62,260 nt of DNA, taken from positions 1-62,260 of the forward strand of contig NZ_JACAFQ010000028.1 of NCBI RefSeq assembly GCF_015354575.1, written 5' to 3'. Below the pieces are notes generated by a model. It saw nothing but the letters and a program-made list of their open reading frames with translations, did no database searches and was not told the origin of the DNA. Shown piece by piece: positions 7,615 to 16,586 of the stretch (positions are counted from its first letter, which is position 1; each line of letters starts with the position of its first letter). The stretch comes from Pseudomonas sp. UFMG81 (lineage in GTDB: Bacteria > Pseudomonadota > Gammaproteobacteria > Pseudomonadales > Pseudomonadaceae). The position numbers and the translations under genes were made by a program.

Positions 7615-10325
7615 TGTGCTGCCTCCTGCAGGCCTTCGACGGATGCACCGAAGATGGCGGGCGGAATGCCGGCCAGGCCTTTGGGCAACGCAACCAGGCC
7701 AGCGCCCAGTTCTTCATTGATACGCAGCGGCAGGCGCAGCGCCACACCGGCCACGTTCAGGCTCAGCATCGCGCCGTCGTTGACGCCCAGGCGGTCGGCT
7801 TCGGACTTGGCCAGGCCGACGTAGGCGGCCGGGATGCGCTCCTGCACCGGGGCGGCGCGCGAGGAGGACTCTTCGCTGCCGAACAGGTGGAAGAACGGTA
7901 CCGCGGTCCAGGTGCCGCGCGCCGGGTTGAACGCGCCAGGGATGGCGGTGAACCAGCTCAGGCGGTCGCCTTGGGATTCGATCAGGCGCACGCCCGGGTC
8001 ACCGGCACGCAGGTGGCCGCCGACCTCGTCCTGGAACTTGTTCCAGGCTTGCGGCGAGTTCCAGCCCGGCGACCAGGCGAACGGCACTTGCTGGCGCGGT
8101 TCGGCCGAGCCCGAGTAGCCTTCCATGGAGAAGGCGAACGCGGTGTCCTTGTCCTGCGGGGTACGTGGTTCGTGCACGCTGATGTTGGCGCGCATGGCGG
8201 TACGGCCGGAGTAGCGCAGCGGCTCACGGGCCAGTTTCATGCCCTTGATGCGGAACGCGGCGGAAGGCGCTGCGTTGACGATGCCGGCCAGTTGCGGGGC
8301 GGCTTCGGCGCAGGCGCTGGTGACGTGGTCCAGCTGGGTCCAGTCCACCGGCTTGTTGAGCAGGGTGGCACGCAGGGCGTGCATCCAGCGCCAGCCTTCG
8401 TGGATCTGGATGCTGCTGTCCAGGTACTGCGGGTCGAACACCTGGAAGAAGCGCTGGGCGCGGCCTTCCTGGCTGACCAGGGTACCGTCGCCTTCGGCGA
8501 ACGAGGCGGCTGGCAGCACCAGGTGGGCGCGGTCGACCGTCGGGGTTTTCGAGTGGTCGGCAACGATCACCACCTTGGCGGCGGCCAGGGCGGCGTCGAC
8601 CTTGGCGGCCGGTACGCGGGCGTACAGGTCGTTTTCCAGCACGACGATGGCGTCGGCCTTGCCGCTGATCACCGCGTCCAGCGCAGCGTCGATGGACTCA
8701 CCGCCCATCATCGCCAGACCGAGGCTGTTGGCCTCAGGCACGACCAGGCTCAGCGAGCCGTTCTTCTCGCGCAGCTTGAGGGCCTTGGCGATGTTGGCGG
8801 CGGCTTCGATCAGCGCAGGATCTGCCAGCGAGGTACCGGCAACGACCAGTGGGCGCTGGGCAGCGACAAGGGCGTCGGCGATGCGCTGGGCCAGGGCCTT
8901 GGCTTCAGTGTCCAGGCCTTCGACGGCAGGGGCGCTCGGGTCGATGGCGTGGGCCACGGCGAAACCGATGCGGGCCAGGTCGGCAGGCGCGGCGTGCACA
9001 CACTCTTCGGCCACGTCGTCCAGCTTGGTTTCAGCCAGCGAAGCGATGAACAGCGGGTACAGCGCGTGCTGGCCGATGTTCTTCACCGCAGCGTCCAGCC
9101 AAGGCTGTACGCGCATGGCGTCGGCCATGGCCTCGGCCTTGCCCTTGGTGGCCTGGCGTACGGCCAGGGCGACACGGGCGGCAGTTTGCGTGAGGTCTTC
9201 ACCGAGCACGAACACGGCGTCGTGGTCTTCGATGTCGCGCAGGGTAGGGACGGGCAGTGGGCTGTTGTTCAGCACGTTCAGCGCCAGGCGCACGCGGGCC
9301 AGCTCACCGGCTTCCATACCCGAGTAGAAGTACTCGGCACCGACCAGCTCGCGCAGGCCGTAGTTGCTTTCGAGGCTGGCGCGGGGCGAGCCGATACCGA
9401 CGATGGTGCGGCCGCGCAGCAGGTCGGCGGCCTTGTCCAGGGCGGCGTCCAGCGACAGTTTGCTGCCATCGGCCAGCAGCGGCTGGCGTGGGCGGTCGGT
9501 GCGGTTGACGTAGCCATAGCCGAAGCGGCCACGGTCGCACAGGAAGTACTGGTTCACCGAGCCGTTGAAGCGGTTTTCGATACGGCGCAGTTCGCCATAA
9601 CGCTCACCCGGGCTGATGTTGCAACCGCTGGAGCAGCCATGGCAGATGCTCGGGGCGAACTGCATGTCCCATTTACGGTTGTAGCGCTCGGAGTGAGTCT
9701 TGTCGGTGAACACACCGGTCGGGCAGACCTCGGTGAGGTTGCCGGAGAACTCGCTTTCCAGCACGCCGTCTTCAACGCGACCGAAGTACACGTTGTCGTG
9801 GGCGCCGTATACGCCCAGGTCGGTGCCGCCGGCGTAGTCCTTGTAGTAGCGCACGCAGCGGTAGCAGGCGATGCAGCGGTTCATCTCGTGGGCGATGAAC
9901 GGGCCGAGGTCCTGGTTCTGGTGGGTACGCTTGGTGAAACGGTAGCGGCGCTCGTTGTGGCCGGTCATTACCGTCATGTCTTGCAGGTGGCAGTGACCGC
10001 CTTCCTCGCACACCGGGCAGTCGTGCGGGTGGTTGGTCATCAGCCATTCGACGACGCTGGCGCGGAACGCCTTGGACTCGTCATCGTCGATGGAGATCCA
10101 GGTGCCGTCGGAGGCCGGGGTCATGCAGGACATGACGATACGACCACGGGTGTCGTTCTCGTCGGTGTACTGCTTGACCGCGCACTGCCGGCAGGCGCCG
10201 ACGCTACCGAGCGCCGGGTGCCAGCAGAAATAGGGGATGTCGAGGCCGAGTGACAGACACGCCTGTAACAGGTTGTCCGCACCGTTGACTTCGAGCGCTT
10301 TGCCGTCTACGTGGATAGTGGCCAT
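7611..10325 (-). CDS. nuoG: NADH-quinone oxidoreductase subunit G
   Basis: Largest peripheral-arm subunit (904 aa), a molybdopterin-oxidoreductase relative that holds several Fe-S clusters. Visible ligands are the N-terminal 2Fe-2S set (C34, C45, C48, C67), the HxxxCxxC...C set in HPHDCPVCEEGGHC, the CIACYRCVRYY 4Fe-4S motif, and a further CxxCxxxC...C set that matches the extra N7 cluster of E. coli NuoG. The large C-terminal domain lacks clear molybdenum ligands, as is usual. It is preceded by a 133-bp gap after nuoF, the longest spacer in the operon. Confidence 0.97.
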   Translation of the reverse strand: MATIHVDGKALEVNGADNLLQACLSLGLDIPYFCWHPALGSVGACRQCAVKQYTDENDTRGRIVMSCMTPASDGTWISIDDDESKAFRASVVEWLMTNHPHDCPVCEEGGHCHLQDMTVMTGHNERRYRFTKRTHQNQDLGPFIAHEMNRCIACYRCVRYYKDYAGGTDLGVYGAHDNVYFGRVEDGVLESEFSGNLTEVCPTGVFTDKTHSERYNRKWDMQFAPSICHGCSSGCNISPGERYGELRRIENRFNGSVNQYFLCDRGRFGYGYVNRTDRPRQPLLADGSKLSLDAALDKAADLLRGRTIVGIGSPRASLESNYGLRELVGAEYFYSGMEAGELARVRLALNVLNNSPLPVPTLRDIEDHDAVFVLGEDLTQTAARVALAVRQATKGKAEAMADAMRVQPWLDAAVKNIGQHALYPLFIASLAETKLDDVAEECVHAAPADLARIGFAVAHAIDPSAPAVEGLDTEAKALAQRIADALVAAQRPLVVAGTSLADPALIEAAANIAKALKLREKNGSLSLVVPEANSLGLAMMGGESIDAALDAVISGKADAIVVLENDLYARVPAAKVDAALAAAKVVIVADHSKTPTVDRAHLVLPAASFAEGDGTLVSQEGRAQRFFQVFDPQYLDSSIQIHEGWRWMHALRATLLNKPVDWTQLDHVTSACAEAAPQLAGIVNAAPSAAFRIKGMKLAREPLRYSGRTAMRANISVHEPRTPQDKDTAFAFSMEGYSGSAEPRQQVPFAWSPGWNSPQAWNKFQDEVGGHLRAGDPGVRLIESQGDRLSWFTAIPGAFNPARGTWTAVPFFHLFGSEESSSRAAPVQERIPAAYVGLAKSEADRLGVNDGAMLSLNVAGVALRLPLRINEELGAGLVALPKGLAGIPPAIFGASVEGLQEAAQ

Positions 10326-10458
10326 GGTTCAAAGTTCTTCGTTGGCCCGCGTGAGCGGGCGTGGCTAATGGAAATCGGTGGGCCTGCGGCTCAGCGCCAA
10401 TCTTTGCGGCGAGCCTGCGAGGCCGACGGGTGGCACGGACCACCCGCGTTCTGTCTTT

Positions 10459-11820
10459 TTATGCGCCGACCACAATCGGCTTCGCCAGGTTCGGGCGCAG
10501 GGTGCCAGCGCTTTCTGGCGCCACACCGGCCTCGAACTCCGAGCGGAAGTACTTGATGGCACTGCCCAATGGCTCGACGGCACCCGGTGCGTGAGCACAG
10601 AAGGTACGGCCTGGGCCGAGGAAGTTGACCAGACCCAGCAGGGTCTCGATGTCTTCGGCGCGGCCTTGGCCGTTCTCCAGCGCGCGGAGCATCTTCACGC
10701 TCCACGGCAGGCCGTCACGGCACGGGGTGCACCAGCCGCACGATTCGCGGGCGAAGAACTCTTCCATGTTGCGCAGCAGCGACACCATGTTGACGCTGTC
10801 GTCCACCGCCATGGCCAAGCCCGTACCCATCCGGGTGCCGACCTTGGCGATGCCACCGGCGTACATCTGCGCATCGAGGTGCTCGGGCAGCAGGAAGCCG
10901 GTACCGGCGCCGCCTGGCTGCCAGCACTTGAGCTTGAAGCCATCGCGCATGCCACCGGCGTAGTCTTCGAACAGCTCGCGGGCGGTCACGCCGAACGGCA
11001 GCTCCCACAGGCCCGGGTTCTTCACCTTGCCGGAGAAGCCCATCAGCTTGGTGCCGTGGTCTTCGCTGCCTTCGCGGGCCAGCGACTTGTACCAGTCGTT
11101 GCCGTTGGCGACGATGGCCGGCACGTTGCACAGGGTCTCGACGTTGTTCACGCAAGTCGGCTTGCCCCACACGCCGACGGCGGCAGGGAAGGGCGGCTTG
11201 GAGCGTGGGTTGGCGCGGCGGCCTTCCAGCGAGTTGATCAGTGCGGTCTCTTCACCGCAGATGTAGCGCCCGGCACCGGTGTGCACGAACAGCTCGAAGT
11301 CGAAGCCCGAACCGAGGATGTTCTTGCCCAAGAGGCCTGCGGCCTTGGCTTCGTCGATGGCGCGGTTGAGGTTCTTCGCCGCGGTGGTGTACTCGCCACG
11401 CAGGAAGATGTAGCCGCGGTAGGCTTTCAGCGCACGGGCGCTGATCAGCATGCCTTCGACCAGCAGATGGGGCTGTTGCTCCATCAGCATGCGGTCTTTC
11501 CAGGTGTTGGGCTCCATTTCATCCGCGTTGCACAGCAGGTAGCGGATGTTCATGGACTCGTCTTTGGGCATCAGGCCCCACTTCACGCCAGTGGGGAAGC
11601 CCGCGCCGCCACGGCCCTTGAGGCCGGAGTCCTTGACGCTCTGCACGATATCGTCGGCGGACATGTCGGCCAGCGCCTTGCGCGCGGCGGCATAGCCGTT
11701 CTTCGATTCGTACTCGGCCAGCCAGACCGGCTCGCCGTCGTCACGCAGGCGCCAGGTCAGCGGGTGGGTTTCGGCCGAGCGCGCAATGCGGTTGGCCGGG
11801 CCGAAGGAAGTGATGGTCAT
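10459..11820 (-). CDS. nuoF: NADH-quinone oxidoreductase subunit F, FMN and NADH binding
   Basis: Peripheral-arm flavoprotein (453 aa) that oxidises NADH and passes electrons from FMN to cluster N3. The glycine-rich loop GRGGAGFPTG (69-78) binds FMN/NADH, and the N3 cysteines are C361, C364, C367 (ESCGWCTPC) and C408. Start and nuoE stop overlap as ATGA. A 133-bp untranslated spacer follows before nuoG. Confidence 0.97.
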   Translation of the reverse strand: MTITSFGPANRIARSAETHPLTWRLRDDGEPVWLAEYESKNGYAAARKALADMSADDIVQSVKDSGLKGRGGAGFPTGVKWGLMPKDESMNIRYLLCNADEMEPNTWKDRMLMEQQPHLLVEGMLISARALKAYRGYIFLRGEYTTAAKNLNRAIDEAKAAGLLGKNILGSGFDFELFVHTGAGRYICGEETALINSLEGRRANPRSKPPFPAAVGVWGKPTCVNNVETLCNVPAIVANGNDWYKSLAREGSEDHGTKLMGFSGKVKNPGLWELPFGVTARELFEDYAGGMRDGFKLKCWQPGGAGTGFLLPEHLDAQMYAGGIAKVGTRMGTGLAMAVDDSVNMVSLLRNMEEFFARESCGWCTPCRDGLPWSVKMLRALENGQGRAEDIETLLGLVNFLGPGRTFCAHAPGAVEPLGSAIKYFRSEFEAGVAPESAGTLRPNLAKPIVVGA

Positions 11821-12314
11821 ACGTAACCCTCCAGCAGCTTGGAGACGCCGGCAGGTTGCACGTCGCCAAAGGTGTCGTCGTCGATCATCAGCGCCGGGGC
11901 CTTGTCGCAGTTACCCAGGCAGCACACCGGCAGCAGGGTGAAGCGGCCGTCGGCGGTAGTCTGGCCGAGGCCGATGCCCAGCTCGCTCTGGATCTGGCTG
12001 ACCACCGACTCGTGGCCGCCGATGTAGCAGACCATGCTGTCGCACACACGGATGATGTGGCGGCCAACCGGCTGGCGGAAGATCTGGCTGTAGAAGGTGG
12101 CCACACCCTCGACGTCGCTGGCGGGGATGCCCAGCACTTCGCCGATGGCGTAGATGGCACCGTCCGGTACCCAGCCGCGCGCTTTCTGCACGATCTTCAG
12201 GGCTTCGATGGACGCCGCGCGCGGGTCCTCGTAGTGGTGCATCTCATGCTCGATGGCCGAGCGCTCGGTTTCGCTCAGGGCGAAACGGTCGGTTTGGATA
12301 AGCGTGTTGTTCAT
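11817..12314 (-). CDS. nuoE: NADH-quinone oxidoreductase subunit E, 2Fe-2S thioredoxin-like
   Basis: 24-kDa-type subunit (165 aa) carrying the off-pathway 2Fe-2S cluster N1a. The thioredoxin-like fold ligands appear as C91-x4-C96 and C132-x3-C136. It works with NuoF and NuoG in the NADH-dehydrogenase module. It starts 2 bp after the nuoCD stop and overlaps nuoF by 4 bp. Confidence 0.97.
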   Translation of the reverse strand: MNNTLIQTDRFALSETERSAIEHEMHHYEDPRAASIEALKIVQKARGWVPDGAIYAIGEVLGIPASDVEGVATFYSQIFRQPVGRHIIRVCDSMVCYIGGHESVVSQIQSELGIGLGQTTADGRFTLLPVCCLGNCDKAPALMIDDDTFGDVQPAGVSKLLEGYV

Positions 12315-12316
12315 GC

Positions 12317-14098
12317 TTAGCGGTCCACGTCAGCCATAACGAAGTCGATACTGCCCAGGTACGCGATCAGGTCCGCGACCATGCTGCCTTTGATCACCGA
12401 AGGGATCTGCTGCAGGTGCGGGTAGCTCGGGGTACGGATCCGGGTGCGGTAGCTCATGGTGCCGCCATCGCTCGTCAGGTAGTAACTGTTGATGCCCTTG
12501 GTCGCCTCGATCATCTGGAACGACTCGTTGGCCGGCATGACCGGGCCCCACGAGACTTGCAGGAAGTGGGTGATCAAGGTTTCGATGTGCTGCAGGGTGC
12601 GCTCTTTCGGCGGCGGCGTGGTCAGCGGGTGGTCCGCCTTGTACGGGCCTTCCGGCATGTTGCGCAGGCACTGGTCGATGATGCGGATACTCTGGCGCAT
12701 CTCCTCGACGCGGACCATGCAGCGATCGTAGGCATCGCCGTTGTGGGCCAGCGGTACTTCGAACTCGAAGTTCTCGTAGCCGGAGTAGGGGCGGGCTTTA
12801 CGCAGGTCGAAGTCGCAACCGGTGGAGCGCAGGCCGGCACCGGTGGTGCCCCATTCCAGGGCCTCTTTGGTGTTGTACGCGGCGACGCCGATGGTACGGC
12901 CTTTGAGGATGCTGTTCTGCAGGGCAGCCTTGGTGTACTCGTCCAGGCGCTTGGGCAGCCATTCGACGAAGTCCTTGACCAGCTTGTCCCAGCCGCGCGG
13001 CAGGTCGTGGGCGACGCCACCGATGCGGTACCAGGCCGGGTGCAGGCGGAAACCGGTGATCGCTTCGATCACGGTGTAGGCGCGCTGGCGGTCGGTGAAG
13101 GTGAAGAACACCGGGGTCATGGCGCCGACGTCCTGGATGTAGGTACCCAGGAACAGCAGGTGGCTGGTGATGCGGAAGAACTCGGCGAGCATGATGCGGA
13201 TCACGTCGACTTTCTGCGGCACCTGGATGCCGGCCAGCTTCTCCACCGCCAGTACGTACGGCAGGTTGTTCATCACCCCGCCGAGGTAGTCGATACGGTC
13301 GGTGTAGGGGATGAAGCTGTGCCAGGACTGACGCTCGGCCATCTTCTCGGCGCCACGGTGGTGGTAGCCGATGTCCGGGACGCAGTCGACGATTTCTTCA
13401 CCGTCCAGCTGCAGCACGATACGGAAGGCACCGTGGGCGGACGGGTGGTTCGGGCCGAGGTTGAGGAACATGTAGTCCTCGTTGGCGCCCGAACGCTTCA
13501 TGCCCCAGGCTTCGGGGTTGAAGCGCGCCGACTCTTCTTCAAGCTGCTGCTTGGCGAGCGTGAGGCTGTAGGGGTCGAACTCGGTGGCGCGGGCCGGGTA
13601 GTCCTTGCGCAGCGGGTGACCTTCCCAGGTGGGTGGCATCATGATGCGGCTGAGGTGCGGGTGGCCGGCAAAATCGATGCCGAACATGTCCCACACTTCA
13701 CGCTCGTACCAGTTGGCGTTGGGCCAGATGCCGGTGACGGTGGGCAGGTTGAGGTCGCCTTCGCTCAGCGACACCTTGATCATCACGTCGCTGTTACGTT
13801 CCACCGACAGCAGGTGGTAGAACACACTGAAATCGGCAGCCGGCAGGCCGCGGCGCTGGGTGCGCAGGCGCTCGTCGACGCCGTGCAGGTCGTACAGCAT
13901 GCTGTACGGCTTGGCGACGTTGCGCAGGAAGCTGAGGACTTCTTTGAGCTGGGCACGCTTTACCCACAGTACCGGCATGCCGGTGCGGGTTTCCTGGGCG
14001 ACGAAAGCGTCGGCGCCGAATCGGTTGTGCAGTTCGACGACCACATCCTGGTCGTCAGCCTTGTAAGGCGGAATATAAATAGCGTTGTCCGCTGTCAT
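12317..14098 (-). CDS. nuoC: NADH-quinone oxidoreductase fused subunit C/D
   Basis: Fusion of the 30-kDa (NuoC, about residues 1-190) and 49-kDa (NuoD, about 195-593) subunits, as in gammaproteobacteria. The NuoC signature WYEREVWDMFGIDFAGHP and the NuoD signature LGPNHPSAHGAFRI, including the quinone-site histidine loop, are intact. Together with NuoB it forms the quinone-reduction site. The 79-bp gap to nuoB contains a solo REP fragment. The fused gene is often written nuoCD. Confidence 0.97.
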   Translation of the reverse strand: MTADNAIYIPPYKADDQDVVVELHNRFGADAFVAQETRTGMPVLWVKRAQLKEVLSFLRNVAKPYSMLYDLHGVDERLRTQRRGLPAADFSVFYHLLSVERNSDVMIKVSLSEGDLNLPTVTGIWPNANWYEREVWDMFGIDFAGHPHLSRIMMPPTWEGHPLRKDYPARATEFDPYSLTLAKQQLEEESARFNPEAWGMKRSGANEDYMFLNLGPNHPSAHGAFRIVLQLDGEEIVDCVPDIGYHHRGAEKMAERQSWHSFIPYTDRIDYLGGVMNNLPYVLAVEKLAGIQVPQKVDVIRIMLAEFFRITSHLLFLGTYIQDVGAMTPVFFTFTDRQRAYTVIEAITGFRLHPAWYRIGGVAHDLPRGWDKLVKDFVEWLPKRLDEYTKAALQNSILKGRTIGVAAYNTKEALEWGTTGAGLRSTGCDFDLRKARPYSGYENFEFEVPLAHNGDAYDRCMVRVEEMRQSIRIIDQCLRNMPEGPYKADHPLTTPPPKERTLQHIETLITHFLQVSWGPVMPANESFQMIEATKGINSYYLTSDGGTMSYRTRIRTPSYPHLQQIPSVIKGSMVADLIAYLGSIDFVMADVDR

Positions 14099-14145
14099 GG
14101 TCTCGGTCGCTTTGGGTCAGCGTTAAGAATGAAGCCAGGCCGCCG

Positions 14146-14164
14146 GCTCCTGTAGGAGCGGGCG
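14146..14164. repeat. solo REP fragment between nuoB and nuoCD
   Basis: Contains TGTAGGAGCGGGCGG, the conserved outer end of the TGTAGGAGCGG REP type without the remainder or an inverted partner. The first 14 bases form a small GCTCCT/AGGAGC palindrome. It lies inside an operon, unusual compared with the intergenic, between-operon position of the other REPs here. Confidence 0.6.
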
Positions 14165-14177
14165 GCAGGTCGCTGGA

Positions 14178-14855
14178 TCAGACTTCGTCGGGGCTGCGCA
14201 GGTTGGTTACCGCAATGCGCTGTTCGCGACGCAGGTCTTTCTGGGCGGGCATCTCGGCACGGTAGATGCCTTGATCACCAACCACCCAGGAAAGCGGGCG
14301 TCGTTCTTGGCCGATCGACTCCTGCAGCAGCATCAAGCCTTGCAGGAACGCCTCGGGGCGCGGCGGGCAGCCAGGCACGTACACGTCCACGGGGAGGAAC
14401 TTGTCGACCCCTTGAACGACCGAGTAGATGTCGTACATGCCGCCGGAGTTGGCGCACGAACCCATGGAGATGACCCACTTGGGTTCGAGCATCTGCTCGT
14501 ACAGGCGCTGGATGATCGGCGCCATCTTCACGAAGCAGGTACCGGCGATGACCATGAAGTCGGCCTGACGCGGCGATGCCCGGATGACTTCGGCGCCGAA
14601 GCGGGCGATGTCGTGGGGCGCCGTGAAGGCCGTGGTCATTTCCACGTAGCAGCAGGACAGGCCGAAGTTGTACGGCCAGAGGGAGTTCTTGCGACCCCAG
14701 TTGACCGCGCCACGCAGCACATCTTCGAGTTTCCCCATGTAGATGTTCTTGTGGACCTGGTCCTCTAGCAGCTGATCGGTGACGGTTTCCCGCTCACCGA
14801 CCGGATACTGCTCGTTGGGTGCGTCCGGATCGATTCTGGTGAGATTGTATTGCAT
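14178..14855 (-). CDS. nuoB: NADH-quinone oxidoreductase subunit B, cluster N2
   Basis: Peripheral-arm subunit (225 aa) that holds the terminal 4Fe-4S cluster N2 that reduces quinone. The ligands correspond to C68 and C69 (adjacent cysteines), C134 (GSCANSGG) and C163 (PGCPPRPE), in the same spacing as E. coli NuoB. It lies 9 bp after nuoA. Confidence 0.97.
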   Translation of the reverse strand: MQYNLTRIDPDAPNEQYPVGERETVTDQLLEDQVHKNIYMGKLEDVLRGAVNWGRKNSLWPYNFGLSCCYVEMTTAFTAPHDIARFGAEVIRASPRQADFMVIAGTCFVKMAPIIQRLYEQMLEPKWVISMGSCANSGGMYDIYSVVQGVDKFLPVDVYVPGCPPRPEAFLQGLMLLQESIGQERRPLSWVVGDQGIYRAEMPAQKDLRREQRIAVTNLRSPDEV

Positions 14856-14864
14856 GCCAAAGCC

Positions 14865-15278
14865 TCATTGTTTCAGCTTCGCTTGCCGCTTGCGGCGACC
14901 TTCGGGAGCCCAATCGAGCGCCCCGACGCGCCATAGGTAGACAAGACCTGCCAACAGAATTGCTATGAAAATGAGAGCTTCGACGAATCCGGTCCAGCCA
15001 CTTTCGCGGACGGACACAGACCATGCATACAGGAAGAGGGCTTCGATATCGAAGATCACGAACAGCATCGCGACCAGATAGAATTTGGCGGACAGGCGCA
15101 GGCGGGCGCTGCCGACGGGCAGCATGCCGGATTCGAAGGGTTCGTTCTTGGCGCGGCCCCAAGCCTTGCTACCGAGCAGGCTGGACAGGCCGAGCATGAA
15201 GGCACACAGGCCGACGACACCCAGAAGGAAGATGGCAAAGCCCCAGTTGTGGGCGATGAGTCCTGCCGAATCGGACAT
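14865..15278 (-). CDS. nuoA: NADH-quinone oxidoreductase subunit A
   Basis: First gene of the operon. It is a small membrane subunit (137 aa, three hydrophobic helices) of complex I near the quinone site. The family motifs KNEPFESG-like (AKNEPFESGMLPVG) and FDIEALFLYAW are present. An AAGGA ribosome binding site precedes the ATG. A candidate sigma-70 promoter lies about 100 bp upstream. Confidence 0.97.
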   Translation of the reverse strand: MSDSAGLIAHNWGFAIFLLGVVGLCAFMLGLSSLLGSKAWGRAKNEPFESGMLPVGSARLRLSAKFYLVAMLFVIFDIEALFLYAWSVSVRESGWTGFVEALIFIAILLAGLVYLWRVGALDWAPEGRRKRQAKLKQ

Positions 15279-15658
15279 GCTAGAAATCCTTATACAGAGA
15301 CCCAGCTCTGCAGTCTGAAATAAGTAGAGCGGCGACGTGGTGTCGCAGACGCAGTGACCAAATGTCGCAGCTGAATCAATCGCGCTGATTTTATGGGTAA
15401 ACCCTGTGCAAGTAAAATTTCCGTTGCAAATTTATTCGTAGTTTTAAGAACAAAAACCGTTCGTAACTGGCTGAAAGCCTTGAGTTTCGGGCATTGCGCG
15501 TGGTTTTGTTAATTATGTTTCTTGCCTGGCGTAACGACGGTCTAATTGTGTAATGATAATTAATATCATTTAAGTTGAGCTGTAATGTTTTAGCAGTTCT
15601 GAGGCTTGCAAAGTTCATCTGCCGGTCTTGCCACTTGCAAATGCGAAAAACTCTCGTT
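15279..15658. other. AT-rich regulatory region upstream of nuoA
   Basis: A 380-bp gap with no convincing gene and distinctly lower GC than its surroundings. It contains the candidate nuo promoter and, at 15552-15570, an imperfect palindrome AATGATA-ATTAA-TATCATT that resembles a Fur or other dimeric-regulator site. The weak open frame across it is not a credible gene. Confidence 0.6.
15388..15416 (-). promoter_or_regulatory. candidate sigma-70 promoter of the nuo operon
   Basis: On the minus strand TTTACT (15416-15411) and TAAAAT (15393-15388) are separated by 17 bp, which predicts a 5' leader of about 100 nt before nuoA. The match is 4/6 and 5/6. The assignment is by inspection only. Confidence 0.4.
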
Positions 15659-16321
15659 CTAGCAGCTTTGCGGGGCGCGCGCACCGCTCTGGGTCAACAC
15701 TTCGTTGCGTGTGGCGCGGTCGACCGAGGCGGCGATCAGCCACTGGCCGAGCCAATAGAACAGGATGATCAGGTACTGCGCGGCGGCGAACGGGCTGACG
15801 AAGCGGTCGATGCCGATCAGGCTGTCGGAGAATACGAAGGCGCAGGCGCCCAGTGCCGCAACGCCGCCGCAGGCCAGCGCACGCCAGAGCATGGCGCCGA
15901 TCGCCAATGCGTACAGCGCCACGGGGATCAGCAGCTCGCCCAGGCCATGGCTGGCCAGCAGGCTGAACAGCCCGCCACCGATCAGCAGTGCAGCGGCCAG
16001 GGCAGGGTAGGCCGGGCGTAGTGTCAGGGTGCAGTAGCCACGCAGGTAGGCCAGGTGGGCACACAGGAATGCGGCCAGGCCGAACACGAACAGGTCCTGG
16101 GGGATGGCCAGGAGGATGTCGCCGAGTACCGAGAAGGCCAGGCCGAGCATGATCCAGTGGCGGTAGCGGGAGACGGGCTTGGTGCTCAGCCAGGCGATCA
16201 GGGCGAGTACCGGGATGGGTTTGCTCAGCAGGCCGAGCGCGGCGTTGTCGCTGGCCACTGCATATAGATAGAGGGCAGCGGTTGCGAAGGCGATCAGGAT
16301 CAGGTGGCTTGGACGGGGCAT
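15659..16321 (-). CDS. YhhN/TMEM86-family membrane protein (lysoplasmalogenase-like)
   Basis: A 220-aa polytopic inner-membrane protein with about eight hydrophobic helices. The pattern (SKPIPVLALIAWL, GLAFSVLGDILLAIP, FVFSDSLIGIDRF) is that of the YhhN/TMEM86 family, whose animal members hydrolyse the vinyl-ether bond of lysoplasmalogens. The bacterial role is uncertain. I start at 16321. The longer frame runs through a REP palindrome and must be spurious. It is a single gene convergent with nothing and separated from aceA by REPs. Confidence 0.75.
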   Translation of the reverse strand: MPRPSHLILIAFATAALYLYAVASDNAALGLLSKPIPVLALIAWLSTKPVSRYRHWIMLGLAFSVLGDILLAIPQDLFVFGLAAFLCAHLAYLRGYCTLTLRPAYPALAAALLIGGGLFSLLASHGLGELLIPVALYALAIGAMLWRALACGGVAALGACAFVFSDSLIGIDRFVSPFAAAQYLIILFYWLGQWLIAASVDRATRNEVLTQSGARAPQSC

Positions 16322-16389
16322 GGGCGGTCCTTGCTGCTGGGTAGCCACAAGCTTAGACCTGATCCTGGATTTTGCTGGCGGCGCGATCC

Positions 16390-16508
16390 CTGTAGGAGCG
16401 GCCTTGTGTCGCGAAAGGGGCGCGCAGCGGCCCCAGGGTTTTCGCGTTGATGCAAAAATCGCCGGGGCCGCTTTGCGGCCCTTTCGCGACACAAGGCCGC
16501 TCCTACAG
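16390..16508. repeat. BIME (paired REP), TGTAGGAGCGG type
   Basis: Two inverted REP units with matching outer arms of the GTGTCGCGAAAGG sub-type and a short A/T-containing spacer. Together they can form a long hairpin in the gap between aceA and the YhhN-like gene. Confidence 0.9.
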
Positions 16509-16531
16509 GAGATCGCGCCTGGCCTGAAAAT

Positions 16532-16571
16532 GAGCAAGGCCCGGGATCCTTGCGGATCCCGGGCCTTGCTC
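16532..16571 (-). terminator. terminator of aceA
   Basis: An 18-bp perfect stem (arm starting GAGCAAGGCCCGGGATCC) with a 4-nt loop ends 16 bp past the aceA stop codon. Read on the minus strand it is followed by ATTTT. It is exceptionally stable and immediately adjoins the REP pair. Confidence 0.8.
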
Positions 16572-16586
16572 AACAGCTCACACCAA

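Noticed and set aside
7614..10253. 879-residue plus-strand frame over nuoG
   Set aside because: Antisense shadow of a verified gene with all its cluster ligands in the other frame.
16322..16573. N-terminal extension of the YhhN-like gene
   Set aside because: It translates a REP palindrome and the aceA terminator.
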